From positions 1-64,000 of the forward strand of contig DDTD01000070.1 in the NCBI GenBank assembly GCA_002344005.1: a DNA stretch of 64,000 nt. Reading direction: 5' to 3'. Both the position numbers and the translations under genes were made by a program. Positions within the stretch are counted from its first letter, which is position 1; each line of letters starts with the position of its first letter. This document shows positions 1-9,137 of this stretch, piece by piece. The DNA comes from Ignavibacteria bacterium UBA2373 (GTDB lineage Bacteria; Bacteroidota; Ignavibacteria; Kapaibacteriales; UBA961). Below the pieces are notes generated by a model. It had not been told where the DNA came from. It did not search any database and saw only the letters and a program-made list of their open reading frames with translations.

Positions 1-356
1 GCAAATTTCAATCAATACATTCATTCACCCCGTCAGACTGCGTCTGACACTTCTCAATGAGAACCCACCCCGTCCTTCGGACACCCCTCCGATGGATGGG
101 ATGAAATTCAGAGTCGGTTAAATCCCAAACGGATGATATGTTCTATTATTATGCCGCTCCTTCGGAGCTTTTTTGCTTTTTTATTTCTGTGATTTCTATT
201 ATTATATCGCTCCTGTCGGAGCTTGAATGAAATTTAATCCCGAAGGGATGGAATGATAATAGAATAATGTATTCTATGAAACACCATCCATTTTTATGGG
301 GTAAGTCCACTTCATTTCTCAGCATTACTTTCTTCAGGTAAAAGGAGGTTTTTTCA
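1..356. repeat. Intergenic palindromic repeat cluster, no gene
   Basis: This stretch has no credible gene. It holds short palindromes: a hairpin GTCAGAC-tgc-GTCTGAC at about 33-49, a CTCCttcGGAG type hairpin near 155-170, a second GCTCCtgtcGGAGC near 210-222, and the unit AATCCCgaaGGGATGgaATGATAA near 236-257 with a degenerate copy near 120-140. Bases 1-46 are a perfect inverted copy of 20012-20057, and the word CCCGTCCTTC (near 69) recurs inverted near 20111. The region therefore belongs to a dispersed intergenic repeat family that is also present at 19945-20180. Function is unknown; hairpin-forming RNA or DNA elements are an inference. Confidence 0.75.
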
Positions 357-391
357 TAAAAAAAAGGCGAAGAAATCTCTCTCCGCCTTTT
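357..391 (-). terminator. Rho-independent terminator of hutU
   Basis: Read on the minus strand, the sequence just after the hutU stop forms AAAAGGCG ... CGCCTTTT followed by a run of T. Stem plus T tract directly behind the gene fits an intrinsic terminator closing the minus-strand gene group. Confidence 0.7.
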
Positions 392-414
392 CTTAATTTG
401 GTGCATTGTCGCCC

Positions 415-2064
415 TTATTTCATCATTGGAATATGAATATCCGATTGTCGGGCATTGTCTTGCGCTCTTTCATATCCTGCATCGGCATGGCGAATAATTC
501 CCATAAACGGGTCGTATGTGAGCACTCTTTGCAAACGCGCATCGGCTTCGGCTGTGCCATCCGCGACGACTACCATACCTGCATGAAGAGAATAGCCCAT
601 GCCGACACCGCCGCCATGATGCAATGATACCCATGTGGCTCCACCAACGGCATTGAGTGCAAAATTGAGATATACCCAATCGGCTACTGCATCCGATGTA
701 TCTTTCATGGCTTCCGTCTCACGATTGGGCGAAGCCACCGAACCGCAATCAAGGTGATCACGACCAATAACAATAGGAGCAGAAACTTTACCTTCACGCA
801 CTAATTGATTGAATAAAGCACCGGCTTTGGCACGATCGCCATAGCCAAGCCAGCAGATACGCGCAGGCAAGCCCTGATAACGCAATGAATTGGATGCCTT
901 GTTTATCCAACGATGCAATGCTTCGTCTTCAGGAAAGAGCTCCATGATTGCCTTATCGGTGACGGCAATATCTTCAGGATCACCGGAGAGTGCTACCCAA
1001 CGGAAGGGACCTTTGCCATCACAAAAGAGCGGACGTATATATGCAGGCACAAAACCCGGATAATCGAAAGCATTTTCCACCCCATGCTCTTTTGCCATAC
1101 CACGTAAATTATTGCCATAATCGAAGGTGACAGCTCCTTTATTTTGCATTTCAATCATGGCTCGCACATGAATACACATAGAATCGAAGACATGTGCCAT
1201 ATATTCCTCGCGATTGCTTTCGCGTAAATTATCGGCTTGCTCTTTTGTTAATCCAATGGGATAATATCCCCAGAGAGGATCATGCGCTGATGTCTGATCG
1301 GTGAGAACATCCGGTATAATATTGCGAGCAATCATTTCGGGCAATATTTCGGCAATATTACCAAGTAAACCAATGGAAACAGGCTTTTGACTTTGGCGAT
1401 GTTGCTCCACGATTGCCATTGCTTCATCAAGTGTATATGCTTTGATATCGCAGTAACGATCGTGAATACGTTTATCAATACGTGCTTCATCAATTTCTAT
1501 ACATAAAGCAATTGCACCGCAGAATGTGGCAGCCAGAGGTTGCGCTCCGCCCATACCGCCAAGCCCTGCCGTCACCACCAAACGTCCTGCCAATGTTCCG
1601 CCAAAATGTTGTCGTGCGCATTCGGCAAAAGTCTCATATGTTCCTTGCAAAATACCTTGTGTGCCTATATAAATCCATGACCCCGCAGTCATTTGACCGT
1701 ACATCATTAATCCAAGGGCATCCAGACGATGAAATTCATCCCATGTAGCCCATTTGCCTACCAAATTAGAATTAGCAATAATAACGCGCGGTGCATCCGT
1801 ATGTGTTTTCACCACGCCAACGGGCTTACCGGATTGTACAAGCAAAGTCTCATCCGGCTCAAGGTTGCGGAGTGATTCCAAAATAGCATCAAAACATTCC
1901 CAATTACGAGCCGCTTTCCCCAAACCGCCATAGACAATAAGGTCTTCGGGTTTTTCTGCATTTTCGGGATCAAGATTATTTTGTATCATACGATACGCCG
2001 CTTCTATTTGCCAGTTTTTACATGTTAACTGACTGCCTCTGGGCGATGTGATAATTCGTGTCAT
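415..2064 (-). CDS. hutU: Urocanate hydratase
   Basis: Cytosolic NAD+-dependent enzyme of histidine degradation that hydrates urocanate to 4-imidazolone-5-propionate. The 549 residues match the usual urocanase length of about 550-560 and cover the family end to end. Visible conserved blocks are [12 protein letters not shown] near residue 45, the glycine-rich [10 protein letters not shown] near 170 (NAD-binding region), [19 protein letters not shown] near 395, and [20 protein letters not shown] near 440. The gene starts at ATG 2064, 30 bp behind rseP, so it may be read from the same transcript. No hutH, hutI or hutG is nearby, so the rest of the pathway must lie elsewhere. Identification is secure. 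Confidence 0.97.
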   Translation of the reverse strand: MTRIITSPRGSQLTCKNWQIEAAYRMIQNNLDPENAEKPEDLIVYGGLGKAARNWECFDAILESLRNLEPDETLLVQSGKPVGVVKTHTDAPRVIIANSNLVGKWATWDEFHRLDALGLMMYGQMTAGSWIYIGTQGILQGTYETFAECARQHFGGTLAGRLVVTAGLGGMGGAQPLAATFCGAIALCIEIDEARIDKRIHDRYCDIKAYTLDEAMAIVEQHRQSQKPVSIGLLGNIAEILPEMIARNIIPDVLTDQTSAHDPLWGYYPIGLTKEQADNLRESNREEYMAHVFDSMCIHVRAMIEMQNKGAVTFDYGNNLRGMAKEHGVENAFDYPGFVPAYIRPLFCDGKGPFRWVALSGDPEDIAVTDKAIMELFPEDEALHRWINKASNSLRYQGLPARICWLGYGDRAKAGALFNQLVREGKVSAPIVIGRDHLDCGSVASPNRETEAMKDTSDAVADWVYLNFALNAVGGATWVSLHHGGGVGMGYSLHAGMVVVADGTAEADARLQRVLTYDPFMGIIRHADAGYERAQDNARQSDIHIPMMK

Positions 2065-2094
2065 AGGGTTATTTTCAATATTTTTTAACGGATT

Positions 2095-3486
2095 TTACAA
2101 AAATATTCTGATGATGCCTTTGATAATAACAAATCCCATTAAACCGAACAGTATAAACATACCTATTTGCTGAATAATGGTTTTTGCTTTTAAGCTTAAT
2201 TCACGGCGCAATATTGCTTCTATGCAGACAACCACTAAGTGTCCGCCATCCAAAGCGGGAATAGGTAAAAGATTAATAATGCCTAAGTTCACGCTGATAA
2301 GTGCCGTAAAAAGTAAAAAAGAATCCCATCCGCTGTCGGACGCACGTTTTGCCATAGTAGCAATTTCGATAGGACCTCCCACACTTTCTGAAGCACTCAT
2401 AGCACCGGAAGCAATATTACCGACAAAATCGCCCATTGTTTTAACTGCTCCCCACGTTTCATTTAAGCCAACCATCAATGCTTCGCCAATGCCATAAGAG
2501 CGATGCACGGTTGCTCCGGTATAGACCTCACCGATTTGTACGCCTATGCGCCCCTCACTTGTAGGCGTAATCATAGTGTCAATAATGGTATTTTGATGTT
2601 TGTATGTAATAGGAATTTTTTTCTCTTTATGGGCTTTCACCATTCTTTGCATTTGTTCGGCAGCAACAATAGGGACATTTTTAATGGAAAGAATTGTATC
2701 GCCGCCTTTGATACCTGCTTTATCCGCCGGACTATAGCTTTCTATGGCACCAATAATAACAGAGCTGTTTTCTTTATATAATCCAAATGGTTGTTTACCG
2801 CTGACAATAGCGAGTAAATCATTACCACGCAATGTGATGACTGCTGTTCCGCCTATTAAACCATCGCGTGAAACTTCTACTTGTTTATCGCTGCCCAAAT
2901 CAGTAAGAGTCACAGTACGAAAAAAATCATCCCAATTTTCAACTTTCACACCATTGACGCTGCGAATTCTGTCACCTTTCATAAATCCGGCTTGCTTTGC
3001 GACAGTGCCATGAGCAACATGGGCAACCGTTGTTGTTGCAGTAAAATCTTTACCGACGAAAAAAGCATGACCTGTATAAATTGCAATAGCAAGGATAAAA
3101 TTCATGATAACACCTGCCGAGAGAACCAATGCTTTTTGGGCAGCATTTTTTGAGCGAAATTCCCATGGTTCGGGTTTCGAGGTCATCTGATCGGTGTCCA
3201 TGCTTTCATCAATCATACCGCGAATTTTCACATATCCGCCAATCGGTAGAAGACAAAGCCGATAATCGGTATGTCCGCCGCCGTCCCAATCTTCGGGTAA
3301 ATTTCCCCAAGTGAATCCGGTAATTTTATTCCATCCGAACAGTCGTCTGCCCATCCCTATAGCAAAGACATCGGCACGCATTCCTGTCATGCGCGCAGCA
3401 ATAAAATGCCCAAATTCATGGACACCAACGATAATGACGATGAGTTTAATAAATTGCCAGATTGTATCAATAGTTCCGAGTTCCAT
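2095..3486 (-). CDS. rseP: Site-2 membrane zinc protease RseP
   Basis: Inner-membrane M50 metalloprotease that cleaves transmembrane substrates such as anti-sigma factors. The catalytic HExxH (VHEFGHF, near residues 22-28) lies in the first membrane helix, and the second zinc-ligand motif LPIPALDGGH is near residues 410-420. Two PDZ domains sit between them, one around GTVAKQAGFMKGDRIRSVNG (from about 164) and one around SPADKAGIKGGDTI (near 255), as in Escherichia coli RseP. Length 463 is normal. It lies 13 bp downstream of lpxH and upstream of hutU, in a run of envelope genes. Its substrate here is unknown; no anti-sigma factor is in the window. Confidence 0.95.
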   Translation of the reverse strand: MELGTIDTIWQFIKLIVIIVGVHEFGHFIAARMTGMRADVFAIGMGRRLFGWNKITGFTWGNLPEDWDGGGHTDYRLCLLPIGGYVKIRGMIDESMDTDQMTSKPEPWEFRSKNAAQKALVLSAGVIMNFILAIAIYTGHAFFVGKDFTATTTVAHVAHGTVAKQAGFMKGDRIRSVNGVKVENWDDFFRTVTLTDLGSDKQVEVSRDGLIGGTAVITLRGNDLLAIVSGKQPFGLYKENSSVIIGAIESYSPADKAGIKGGDTILSIKNVPIVAAEQMQRMVKAHKEKKIPITYKHQNTIIDTMITPTSEGRIGVQIGEVYTGATVHRSYGIGEALMVGLNETWGAVKTMGDFVGNIASGAMSASESVGGPIEIATMAKRASDSGWDSFLLFTALISVNLGIINLLPIPALDGGHLVVVCIEAILRRELSLKAKTIIQQIGMFILFGLMGFVIIKGIIRIFL

Positions 3487-3499
3487 AAAATAGTATCTC

Positions 3500-4249
3500 T
3501 CAATAAAATGTGTTTGTTTTTACTGCATTTGCAGGAAATTGTTGTAAGTGCATTGCATTACCATCAAATAGCCCATAGGTTGCAGGCATACTGAGCCAAT
3601 GCCCTAAATTGACGTAATATCCCGTACCACATTGCCGCATTTGCGCCAAATGTCTGTGCCCCATGACTACATAGTCAAACCCTTCGGTAATTTTCTTTTC
3701 GGCAAAATCCAAAAGCCCGTCACGAGTGCCATATTCCTTACGGTCGGTATAAGAACGGCTGCTTTTGGAAGTGTTGGAAGCCAGCCCAATGCCAATATCG
3801 GGATGGAGTACACCATAGAGTGTTTGTGCAAAACGATTACGTAAAATGGCACGCAATATCAAATATCCCGTGTCATTATATGCTTTGCCGTCGCCATGAG
3901 CAATATAAAAAGATTTACCGTGAAGTGTTGTTGTAATGTCATCGGTATGGATGGGAATATCAAGTTCATCACGAAAAAAAGTATGATGCCCAAAATCATG
4001 ATTTCCCATAAGATATTCGATGGCTATGCCGTCGCGACGTAAATTATAGAGAGCGGTGATAGTACGAAAAAAATACTTCGGCACCACAGTTTTATATTCA
4101 AACCAATAGTCAAATAAATCACCGACAATATACAGACGCTCGCAATCATGACGTATCATGGCAAGAAAATCAAGTAAAATATCTTCTCTGTGACGATATT
4201 CTTCACGGGTGCCTAAGCCAAGATGTACATCCGAAAAAAAATAAATCAT
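3500..4249 (-). CDS. lpxH: UDP-2,3-diacylglucosamine diphosphatase LpxH
   Basis: Calcineurin-like phosphoesterase that hydrolyses UDP-2,3-diacylglucosamine to lipid X and UMP, the fourth step of lipid A synthesis at the inner face of the inner membrane. All metal-ligand motifs of the fold are present: D7-x-H9 (SDVHLG), GDLFD (44-47), GNHD (82-85), AHGDG (117-121) and GHRH (197-200). The GDLFDYWFEY block is typical of LpxH-type rather than general phosphoesterases. At 249 residues it is close to Bacteroidota LpxH proteins. It is followed 13 bp later by rseP. An LpxH2-like or unrelated phosphoesterase role is possible but less likely. Confidence 0.88.
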   Translation of the reverse strand: MIYFFSDVHLGLGTREEYRHREDILLDFLAMIRHDCERLYIVGDLFDYWFEYKTVVPKYFFRTITALYNLRRDGIAIEYLMGNHDFGHHTFFRDELDIPIHTDDITTTLHGKSFYIAHGDGKAYNDTGYLILRAILRNRFAQTLYGVLHPDIGIGLASNTSKSSRSYTDRKEYGTRDGLLDFAEKKITEGFDYVVMGHRHLAQMRQCGTGYYVNLGHWLSMPATYGLFDGNAMHLQQFPANAVKTNTFY

Positions 4250-4285
4250 ACTATCAGATAAACATTATCGAATGTGTAAATGAGA

Positions 4286-4999
4286 TTAGAAAACACCATA
4301 AGGTCGGGCAATAGTTTCCAATCCTAATTTTTTGGAAAAGGTCGCCGCCGCCGCATCAGCTTTTTCTTTGGAATCATAACGTCCGGTACGAACGATATAC
4401 CATTTTTTGCCTGATTTTCCGGTTATGGTCACAATAAACATTGTCACCCCTTTTTTCTTCCAATCCTGTACTAATTTTTCGGCACCATCAAGTTTAGAAA
4501 CAGCCGCCACCTGAATTTCCCATGTATCTCGTAATTTTGATGCAGGCAAGGCGGTTGTAGAATCTTTGGCAACCGAAGTAGAATTCATACGAAAATTGAC
4601 AACTTTTTTCATGGAGTCCGGCAAAGATTGCTGCATTGTTTGTGCAGTCATTTGCTGTTGCTGTGATGGTTGGGCAATAGCTGCTGTTTGCTGCTGTTGC
4701 GATGCTTGAGCTGTTGTTGCCGATTGTTGTTCCTCAGTAGATTGTGATTCTAAAGAGATAAATGTCCGTGCGGGCACGGAAGGTTCTGTTTCTCCGACAA
4801 CCGATGATGGACGCTCTTCAATTTTTGCACGCTCTGATGCTATTTCACCTATTTGCTGCTTGGCATAATCGTAGCCGATATAGATACCAACCCCGCAAAA
4901 AAGGAAGCATAAAAGCCCATAGCCGACCATCAAAACAATGACACCGGCGCGGCTAAAACTGAAGTTATACCGTTTTTCTCCTTCAATAACGTCTGACAT
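4286..4999 (-). CDS. Membrane-anchored SPOR-domain protein
   Basis: A 237-residue single-pass protein. A short cytoplasmic N-terminus (1-16) is followed by one membrane helix (about 17-44), a low-complexity linker (about 60-130) rich in Gln, Ser, Thr and Ala with two QQQQ runs, and a C-terminal SPOR domain (about 158-237, starting WEIQVAAVSKLDGAEK). SPOR domains bind denuded septal peptidoglycan, so a role at the cell-division site is likely; FtsN-like topology fits. The individual gene cannot be named. It lies 36 bp upstream of lpxH and is co-directional with it. Confidence 0.85.
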   Translation of the reverse strand: MSDVIEGEKRYNFSFSRAGVIVLMVGYGLLCFLFCGVGIYIGYDYAKQQIGEIASERAKIEERPSSVVGETEPSVPARTFISLESQSTEEQQSATTAQASQQQQTAAIAQPSQQQQMTAQTMQQSLPDSMKKVVNFRMNSTSVAKDSTTALPASKLRDTWEIQVAAVSKLDGAEKLVQDWKKKGVTMFIVTITGKSGKKWYIVRTGRYDSKEKADAAAATFSKKLGLETIARPYGVF

Positions 5000-5081
5000 A
5001 ATAAGGAAATGCGTGATTATACAAAGATGACAAATATAACACGAACTGATGACGTACCATCACATTTGGCAAAGAAATCTA

Positions 5082-5678
5082 TCAATTTGACCGTAATGAG
5101 AAGAGCAAAAACACCGTTAAGGCAGCACCGGAAACAAAGATTATCGGCTCAGCTATTTCATGCCAGAATGATGGAGGCATGGCAGGCACAGGTGCTTGCG
5201 TAAAAGGAAGTGCGCTGTTTTCAATCATTCCTACGGAAGAACGCGCTATGGTGTCACGCATGATAAAAGTAAAGGGTTGCAATGCTCTTATGTCTGATTC
5301 TCTGTTGCGTACAGTTCCACTGCCCATCAGACGTGCTTCTCGAATTAATGAATCAGAACTTGATTGCATCGCAGTGTATGTAATGCCATAATCCAAAAGC
5401 GACAAGGAACAAATTATCCGCGCTTTTTCATTGAAAACAACAGCATGGGCAAGAGAAGTAAACATTTTATCAGTAATAAGATACGATGCTTCATGAGGAG
5501 TTATTTGCAATGCCAATGAATCGGGCTTCCACTGCTGAACATCGGGCACAATGCTTGCTACGGCTTTCTGTGCTAATGAATCCATAAGCAGAATATTCTT
5601 CTGCTGCGAGTAACATGGTATGATGAAGACACAACATAAAAACCCTGTCAATATCAATGCTCTTTTCATCAATTTCAT
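5082..5678 (-). CDS. Hypothetical secreted or inner-membrane protein
   Basis: Not recognised. From the ATG at 5678 the protein has 198 residues and begins with a signal peptide (MKLMKRALILTGFLCC, cleavage near CYSQ) and ends with a second hydrophobic segment (VSGAALTVFLLFSL), so it may be periplasmic with a C-terminal anchor. A TTG codon at 5693 would add five residues and overlap the upstream stop; the ATG is preferred because it gives a clean signal peptide. It is 11 bp downstream of the small membrane gene at 5690-6160 and probably co-transcribed with it. Confidence 0.7.
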   Translation of the reverse strand: MKLMKRALILTGFLCCVFIIPCYSQQKNILLMDSLAQKAVASIVPDVQQWKPDSLALQITPHEASYLITDKMFTSLAHAVVFNEKARIICSLSLLDYGITYTAMQSSSDSLIREARLMGSGTVRNRESDIRALQPFTFIMRDTIARSSVGMIENSALPFTQAPVPAMPPSFWHEIAEPIIFVSGAALTVFLLFSLRSN

Positions 5679-5689
5679 ATTATGGGCAA

Positions 5690-6160
5690 TCAAGCAGTCA
5701 AAGATTTTTTGATACGTATGAACTCTGCAATCATCTCTTTTTCATTATCGAAACCGGCAGGTCGCACTCGAAAAGGACGGCGACGCACATCCGTTGAAAT
5801 ACTGACAATTTTATACACCCCATTTTCATCACGCCGTTCACGCGCCAAACGAATTCTTTTAATCTGGTTTAGCTGTATTGTTTTTTCTCGGTGACGGCTC
5901 CGAAATGTTATGCTGTCGGCAGTAATAATAATCGAGCGACGCATATACAAAGCAAAAAGCAACCCTAATCCTGACATTATAACAAAAGCAAAGAGTAACA
6001 TCACAAGCGGATCATCAACCGACATGGATAATTCTCCTTCCTGCACAGTACCTTTAAGAATAGCATAAAGAACAAGAGCCACTGCATAAATGGCTATGGA
6101 TTGCCAATAATAGTTCAATCGCTGCATAAAAATTTTGCCATTGCTCTGATGAGTGTTCAT
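5690..6160 (-). CDS. Small two-helix membrane protein, PH-like
   Basis: A 156-residue protein with two membrane helices (about 19-38 and 51-70) followed by a basic, beta-rich cytosolic tail (about 75-150) containing SIIITADSITFRSRHREKTI. This layout resembles bacterial PH-domain (bPH) membrane proteins, but the match is by architecture only. It starts 7 bp after murG ends and precedes the secreted hypothetical gene by 11 bp, suggesting one transcript. Function unknown. Confidence 0.75.
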   Translation of the reverse strand: MNTHQSNGKIFMQRLNYYWQSIAIYAVALVLYAILKGTVQEGELSMSVDDPLVMLLFAFVIMSGLGLLFALYMRRSIIITADSITFRSRHREKTIQLNQIKRIRLARERRDENGVYKIVSISTDVRRRPFRVRPAGFDNEKEMIAEFIRIKKSLTA

Positions 6161-6167
6161 AGTGTCA

Positions 6168-7262
6168 TTATTGGACTAATGAAAGAAATTGTTGTGCTGC
6201 TTTTTGTGAAGCGTCCGGTTTTGCCATAGCATGCGCTGCCCGCGACATTGCGCCAAGACGTTCGGTATCATGCAGCAAAGAGAACAGTATTTCCGTAAAT
6301 TTTTCACGAATATAGCTATCTTCTACCATCAAAGCCGCACCATGTTCTTCCAACACACGTGCATTGTGCCATTGCTCATTATTCGCCGCCGTTGGTAATG
6401 GTACTAAAACAGAGGGTTTACCTACATTCATCAACTCGGACACAGTCCCCCCGCCGGCACGAGAAACCACCAAGTCGGCTGCCGCATACATTGTTGCCAT
6501 ATCCTCAATAAATTCATAGATGTGGATATGTGGCGGTACAATGGAAGGTGGGGTAAAATTTCGCCCTGTTTGCCAGATAACTTGCACCCTACTCGGCAAA
6601 GTTTCGTCCATAAAACGAAGCATAGCTTGATTCAGTGAGCGCGCACCGAGCGAACCGCCAAACACAAAAACAGTTGGTATTGATTCATCTAAGCCCAAAG
6701 CACGGCGAGCTGCCGATTGCTGCGGTAATGATATATTCATCGTATGCCTGACAGGATTACCGAAAGGATACATTCTTTTGTGATAGTCTTCGCTAAAATG
6801 GCGACGTGTTTCCTCAAAAGCAAGAATAATGGCATCGGCTTTTTGTGCCAATAAACGATTAGTTTTTCCCGGCACCACATTCGGTTCAAGCAGCATCATA
6901 GGAATCTTTAATTGATGGGCTGCCATACCCGCAGGATAGCTGATATATGTTCCCCCGCATAGGACGCCTGCAACATTATGCTCACGCATAAGACGCCGAC
7001 ATTCCAGCAAAGAACCCACAATACGAAAAGGTAACATATATGAATCCAAGGAACGAAGCCCTTTATAGCCGGTCACGCTAATCGGGTAAAAATCATAGCC
7101 GAGTTGAGGAATAATCTTAGCTTCAATGCGATGCGGATTGCCAACCCAAAGTACATGCAATGAAGGCACAAGTGCTTGTAATTCTTCGATAACTGCCACC
7201 GCGGGAAAAAGATCTCCACCGGTGCCGCCGGCTGCTGCAAGTATGGTGAGAGAATGCGACAT
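6168..7262 (-). CDS. murG: UDP-GlcNAc:lipid I N-acetylglucosaminyltransferase MurG
   Basis: GT28-family enzyme that adds GlcNAc to lipid I to make lipid II at the inner face of the cytoplasmic membrane. Signature blocks are the N-terminal glycine loop (AAGGTGGDLFPA, residues 9-20), the middle block GGSLGARSLNQAM and the donor-binding VSRAGGGTVSEL near residue 270. The ATG at 7262 (364 residues) is preferred over a TTG three codons upstream. Oddity: the first loop reads GGTGGD, whereas almost all MurG proteins have GGTGGH; the codon is GAT, one base from CAT. Everything else is normal, so it is probably still MurG. No other mur genes flank it; murD is at 59870-61213. Confidence 0.93.
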   Translation of the reverse strand: MSHSLTILAAAGGTGGDLFPAVAVIEELQALVPSLHVLWVGNPHRIEAKIIPQLGYDFYPISVTGYKGLRSLDSYMLPFRIVGSLLECRRLMREHNVAGVLCGGTYISYPAGMAAHQLKIPMMLLEPNVVPGKTNRLLAQKADAIILAFEETRRHFSEDYHKRMYPFGNPVRHTMNISLPQQSAARRALGLDESIPTVFVFGGSLGARSLNQAMLRFMDETLPSRVQVIWQTGRNFTPPSIVPPHIHIYEFIEDMATMYAAADLVVSRAGGGTVSELMNVGKPSVLVPLPTAANNEQWHNARVLEEHGAALMVEDSYIREKFTEILFSLLHDTERLGAMSRAAHAMAKPDASQKAAQQFLSLVQ

Positions 7263-7321
7263 TTTCCTCAATAAAGTGATGTTAAAAAAGATTTATAGCA
7301 GTGTATCTGCCTCGACCCGAG

Positions 7322-7329
7322 CAAAATTA
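7322..7329 (-). promoter_or_regulatory. Possible TAnnTTTG promoter box for murG
   Basis: On the minus strand, TAATTTTG lies about 60 bp upstream of the murG ATG and matches the Bacteroidota -7 consensus TAnnTTTG. No clear -33 element was seen, so this is weak. Confidence 0.3.
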
Positions 7330-7379
7330 CCTAAAGTTTGATTATTTTGGCTGTCAATAAATGAAAAAGGAAGTACAGA

Positions 7380-8234
7380 ATGATGATATTTGCCCTCTGT
7401 TTGATAATGGGTATCATTGGTGCAATAGATGCTTTGGGACAAACGGCAACGGTAAGAACACGATTGCAAGATGTTGCCCTTGGTAAACTTCAAGATGTGA
7501 AAAGAGATGTGCCGGACTTACTGGCGGAGTATCCGAATGATCCGGGTGTGCACTTTTTGCATGCTGTCGTGCTTGACGATGCGGATAAAGCCGTGCCTAT
7601 TTACACGCGCATTGTGAATGAGCATGGAACAAGCGAATGGGCTGATGACGCTCAATGGCGCATTGTGCAGTATTATGCCCTTAAACGTGATACAAGCCGT
7701 GCACGCAGAGAACTCTACAGATACAGAACCAATTATCCACAGTCCGAGTTCTTACTTGCAGCTATGGAAACCGTGCGTGCAACCGTCGGACTCGGCACAC
7801 AGCAACAAATATCCACCGCTGCGGATTCCAAGCCGCAAGCGGCACTGAAATCGCAACAATCGGCTGTCGCCACACAAAAACCTCAGACCACAAATACCAA
7901 TAAAACTGCACCGCAATCCTTAAAACCGGATACATATCCTGCGGAAGAGTCCCCCAAAAAGACTGAGGAACCGCCCAAAAAGGTGGAAGAACCAATAAAA
8001 CCCGTAAAATACAGTTTGCAAGTAGGCAGCTATGCAACAAGAGAAACGGCGGAAGAAATGGTGGAAGAATTTAGAAAAAAACGATTAAGAGCGGCTCTCT
8101 TGCAAAAAAATGTCGGTAATGAAAAAGTCTTTGCTGTGATTATCGGTGAGTATCCCAATCGTGAATCAGCCGAAAGAGCAAAAGAAATTGTGCAACGTCA
8201 ATGCGAATGTGAACCATTTGTCGTTGAAAAATAA
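7380..8234 (+). CDS. Periplasmic TPR and SPOR domain protein
   Basis: A 284-residue protein transcribed divergently from murG. A signal peptide (about 1-20, ending DALGQ) is followed by TPR-like helices (about 25-135; phrases such as LLAEYPNDPGVHFLHAVVLD and QYYALKRDTSRARRELYRY), a Lys/Pro/Gln-rich linker (about 145-205) and a C-terminal SPOR domain (about 208-284; YSLQVGSYATRETAEEMVEE). SPOR suggests binding of septal peptidoglycan, and TPR suggests a protein partner. The ATG at 7380 is preceded by AAGGAAG at good spacing. It is the second SPOR protein within 4 kb. Confidence 0.85.
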   Translation: MMIFALCLIMGIIGAIDALGQTATVRTRLQDVALGKLQDVKRDVPDLLAEYPNDPGVHFLHAVVLDDADKAVPIYTRIVNEHGTSEWADDAQWRIVQYYALKRDTSRARRELYRYRTNYPQSEFLLAAMETVRATVGLGTQQQISTAADSKPQAALKSQQSAVATQKPQTTNTNKTAPQSLKPDTYPAEESPKKTEEPPKKVEEPIKPVKYSLQVGSYATRETAEEMVEEFRKKRLRAALLQKNVGNEKVFAVIIGEYPNRESAERAKEIVQRQCECEPFVVEK

Positions 8235-8332
8235 AGCTAAAGACAGCCGTCATACTCCTATAATCCAATCAAAGTTATAGCTTATGGCATTATGCGTTCA
8301 TTGGAACTTATTCATTCTTGACTCACAACACT

Positions 8333-9109
8333 ATGCGATTGCTTCTTTTCATACTTTTTTTCTGTGTGCATACCTTTTCACTGACGGCACAGAATGCCGA
8401 CAGCACGGACAGTCCCAATACTAAATCAGTATTGTTTAAATCTGCTGTTAAACCTATTGAGTCCATAACTAAAGAAGCGATCGCCGATACAATCACGGCA
8501 ACAACGATGGAAAAAATTGAGGACTATACGGGTACACCGCGAAATTCAGCGTTTTCGCCCGGGCAAGACAGCAATTATTTCAGATTAAAATCTTTGGGTA
8601 TTCCTCCGGCGACACTTGCGCAACTCCATGCAAAATTGTTTGCAGCACAATGGAGAGCAATGTTAGAAAGACAATTAAAACCCACATGGGATATTGTTAC
8701 CGAAAACCTTGACATTCCTTCCGAATATTATTTACCCTCAGGACGCGAACAAGTGCAACGTGAATTTGCCATTATGCAATCGCAATCACGCCCGCAAGGA
8801 TTACCACAAACACCAAACACAGGTTTACAAATTCCATTTGGTGTTATTGGAGATTTTTTTGGTTTAACAGAGGATTTTTCGCCTGTTCTTAAATATTCAA
8901 TAGATTATACCACACCCGTTGAAATTGTGATTTTCTCTTCGAATGCAAAATTGGTTGCGATTGTCTTTAAGGGAGTACAACAACCCGGAACATACAAGTT
9001 TACATGGAATGGACGCGATGAACGCGGCAGAAGGATGACTCAAGGTGATTATGTTGCCGAAATTCGCATTGGTCAAGAAAAAATTATACGCAAAAGAATT
9101 ATGTTATAG
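8333..9109 (+). CDS. Secreted protein with FlgD-like C-terminal Ig domain
   Basis: A 258-residue secreted protein. The ATG at 8333 gives a clean signal peptide (MRLLLFILFFCVHTFSLTAQ); a TTG at 8318 would only add five residues. The middle is unrecognised. The last 75 residues contain a FlgD-Ig-like strand pattern (VFKGVQQPGTYKFTWNGRDE ... GDYVAEIRIG), a module often found at the end of exported Bacteroidota proteins. Function unknown. It ends 28 bp before the ABC transporter gene. Confidence 0.75.
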   Translation: MRLLLFILFFCVHTFSLTAQNADSTDSPNTKSVLFKSAVKPIESITKEAIADTITATTMEKIEDYTGTPRNSAFSPGQDSNYFRLKSLGIPPATLAQLHAKLFAAQWRAMLERQLKPTWDIVTENLDIPSEYYLPSGREQVQREFAIMQSQSRPQGLPQTPNTGLQIPFGVIGDFFGLTEDFSPVLKYSIDYTTPVEIVIFSSNAKLVAIVFKGVQQPGTYKFTWNGRDERGRRMTQGDYVAEIRIGQEKIIRKRIML

Positions 9110-9137
9110 TCCATTTATCCCCCGAATATATAAAAGC

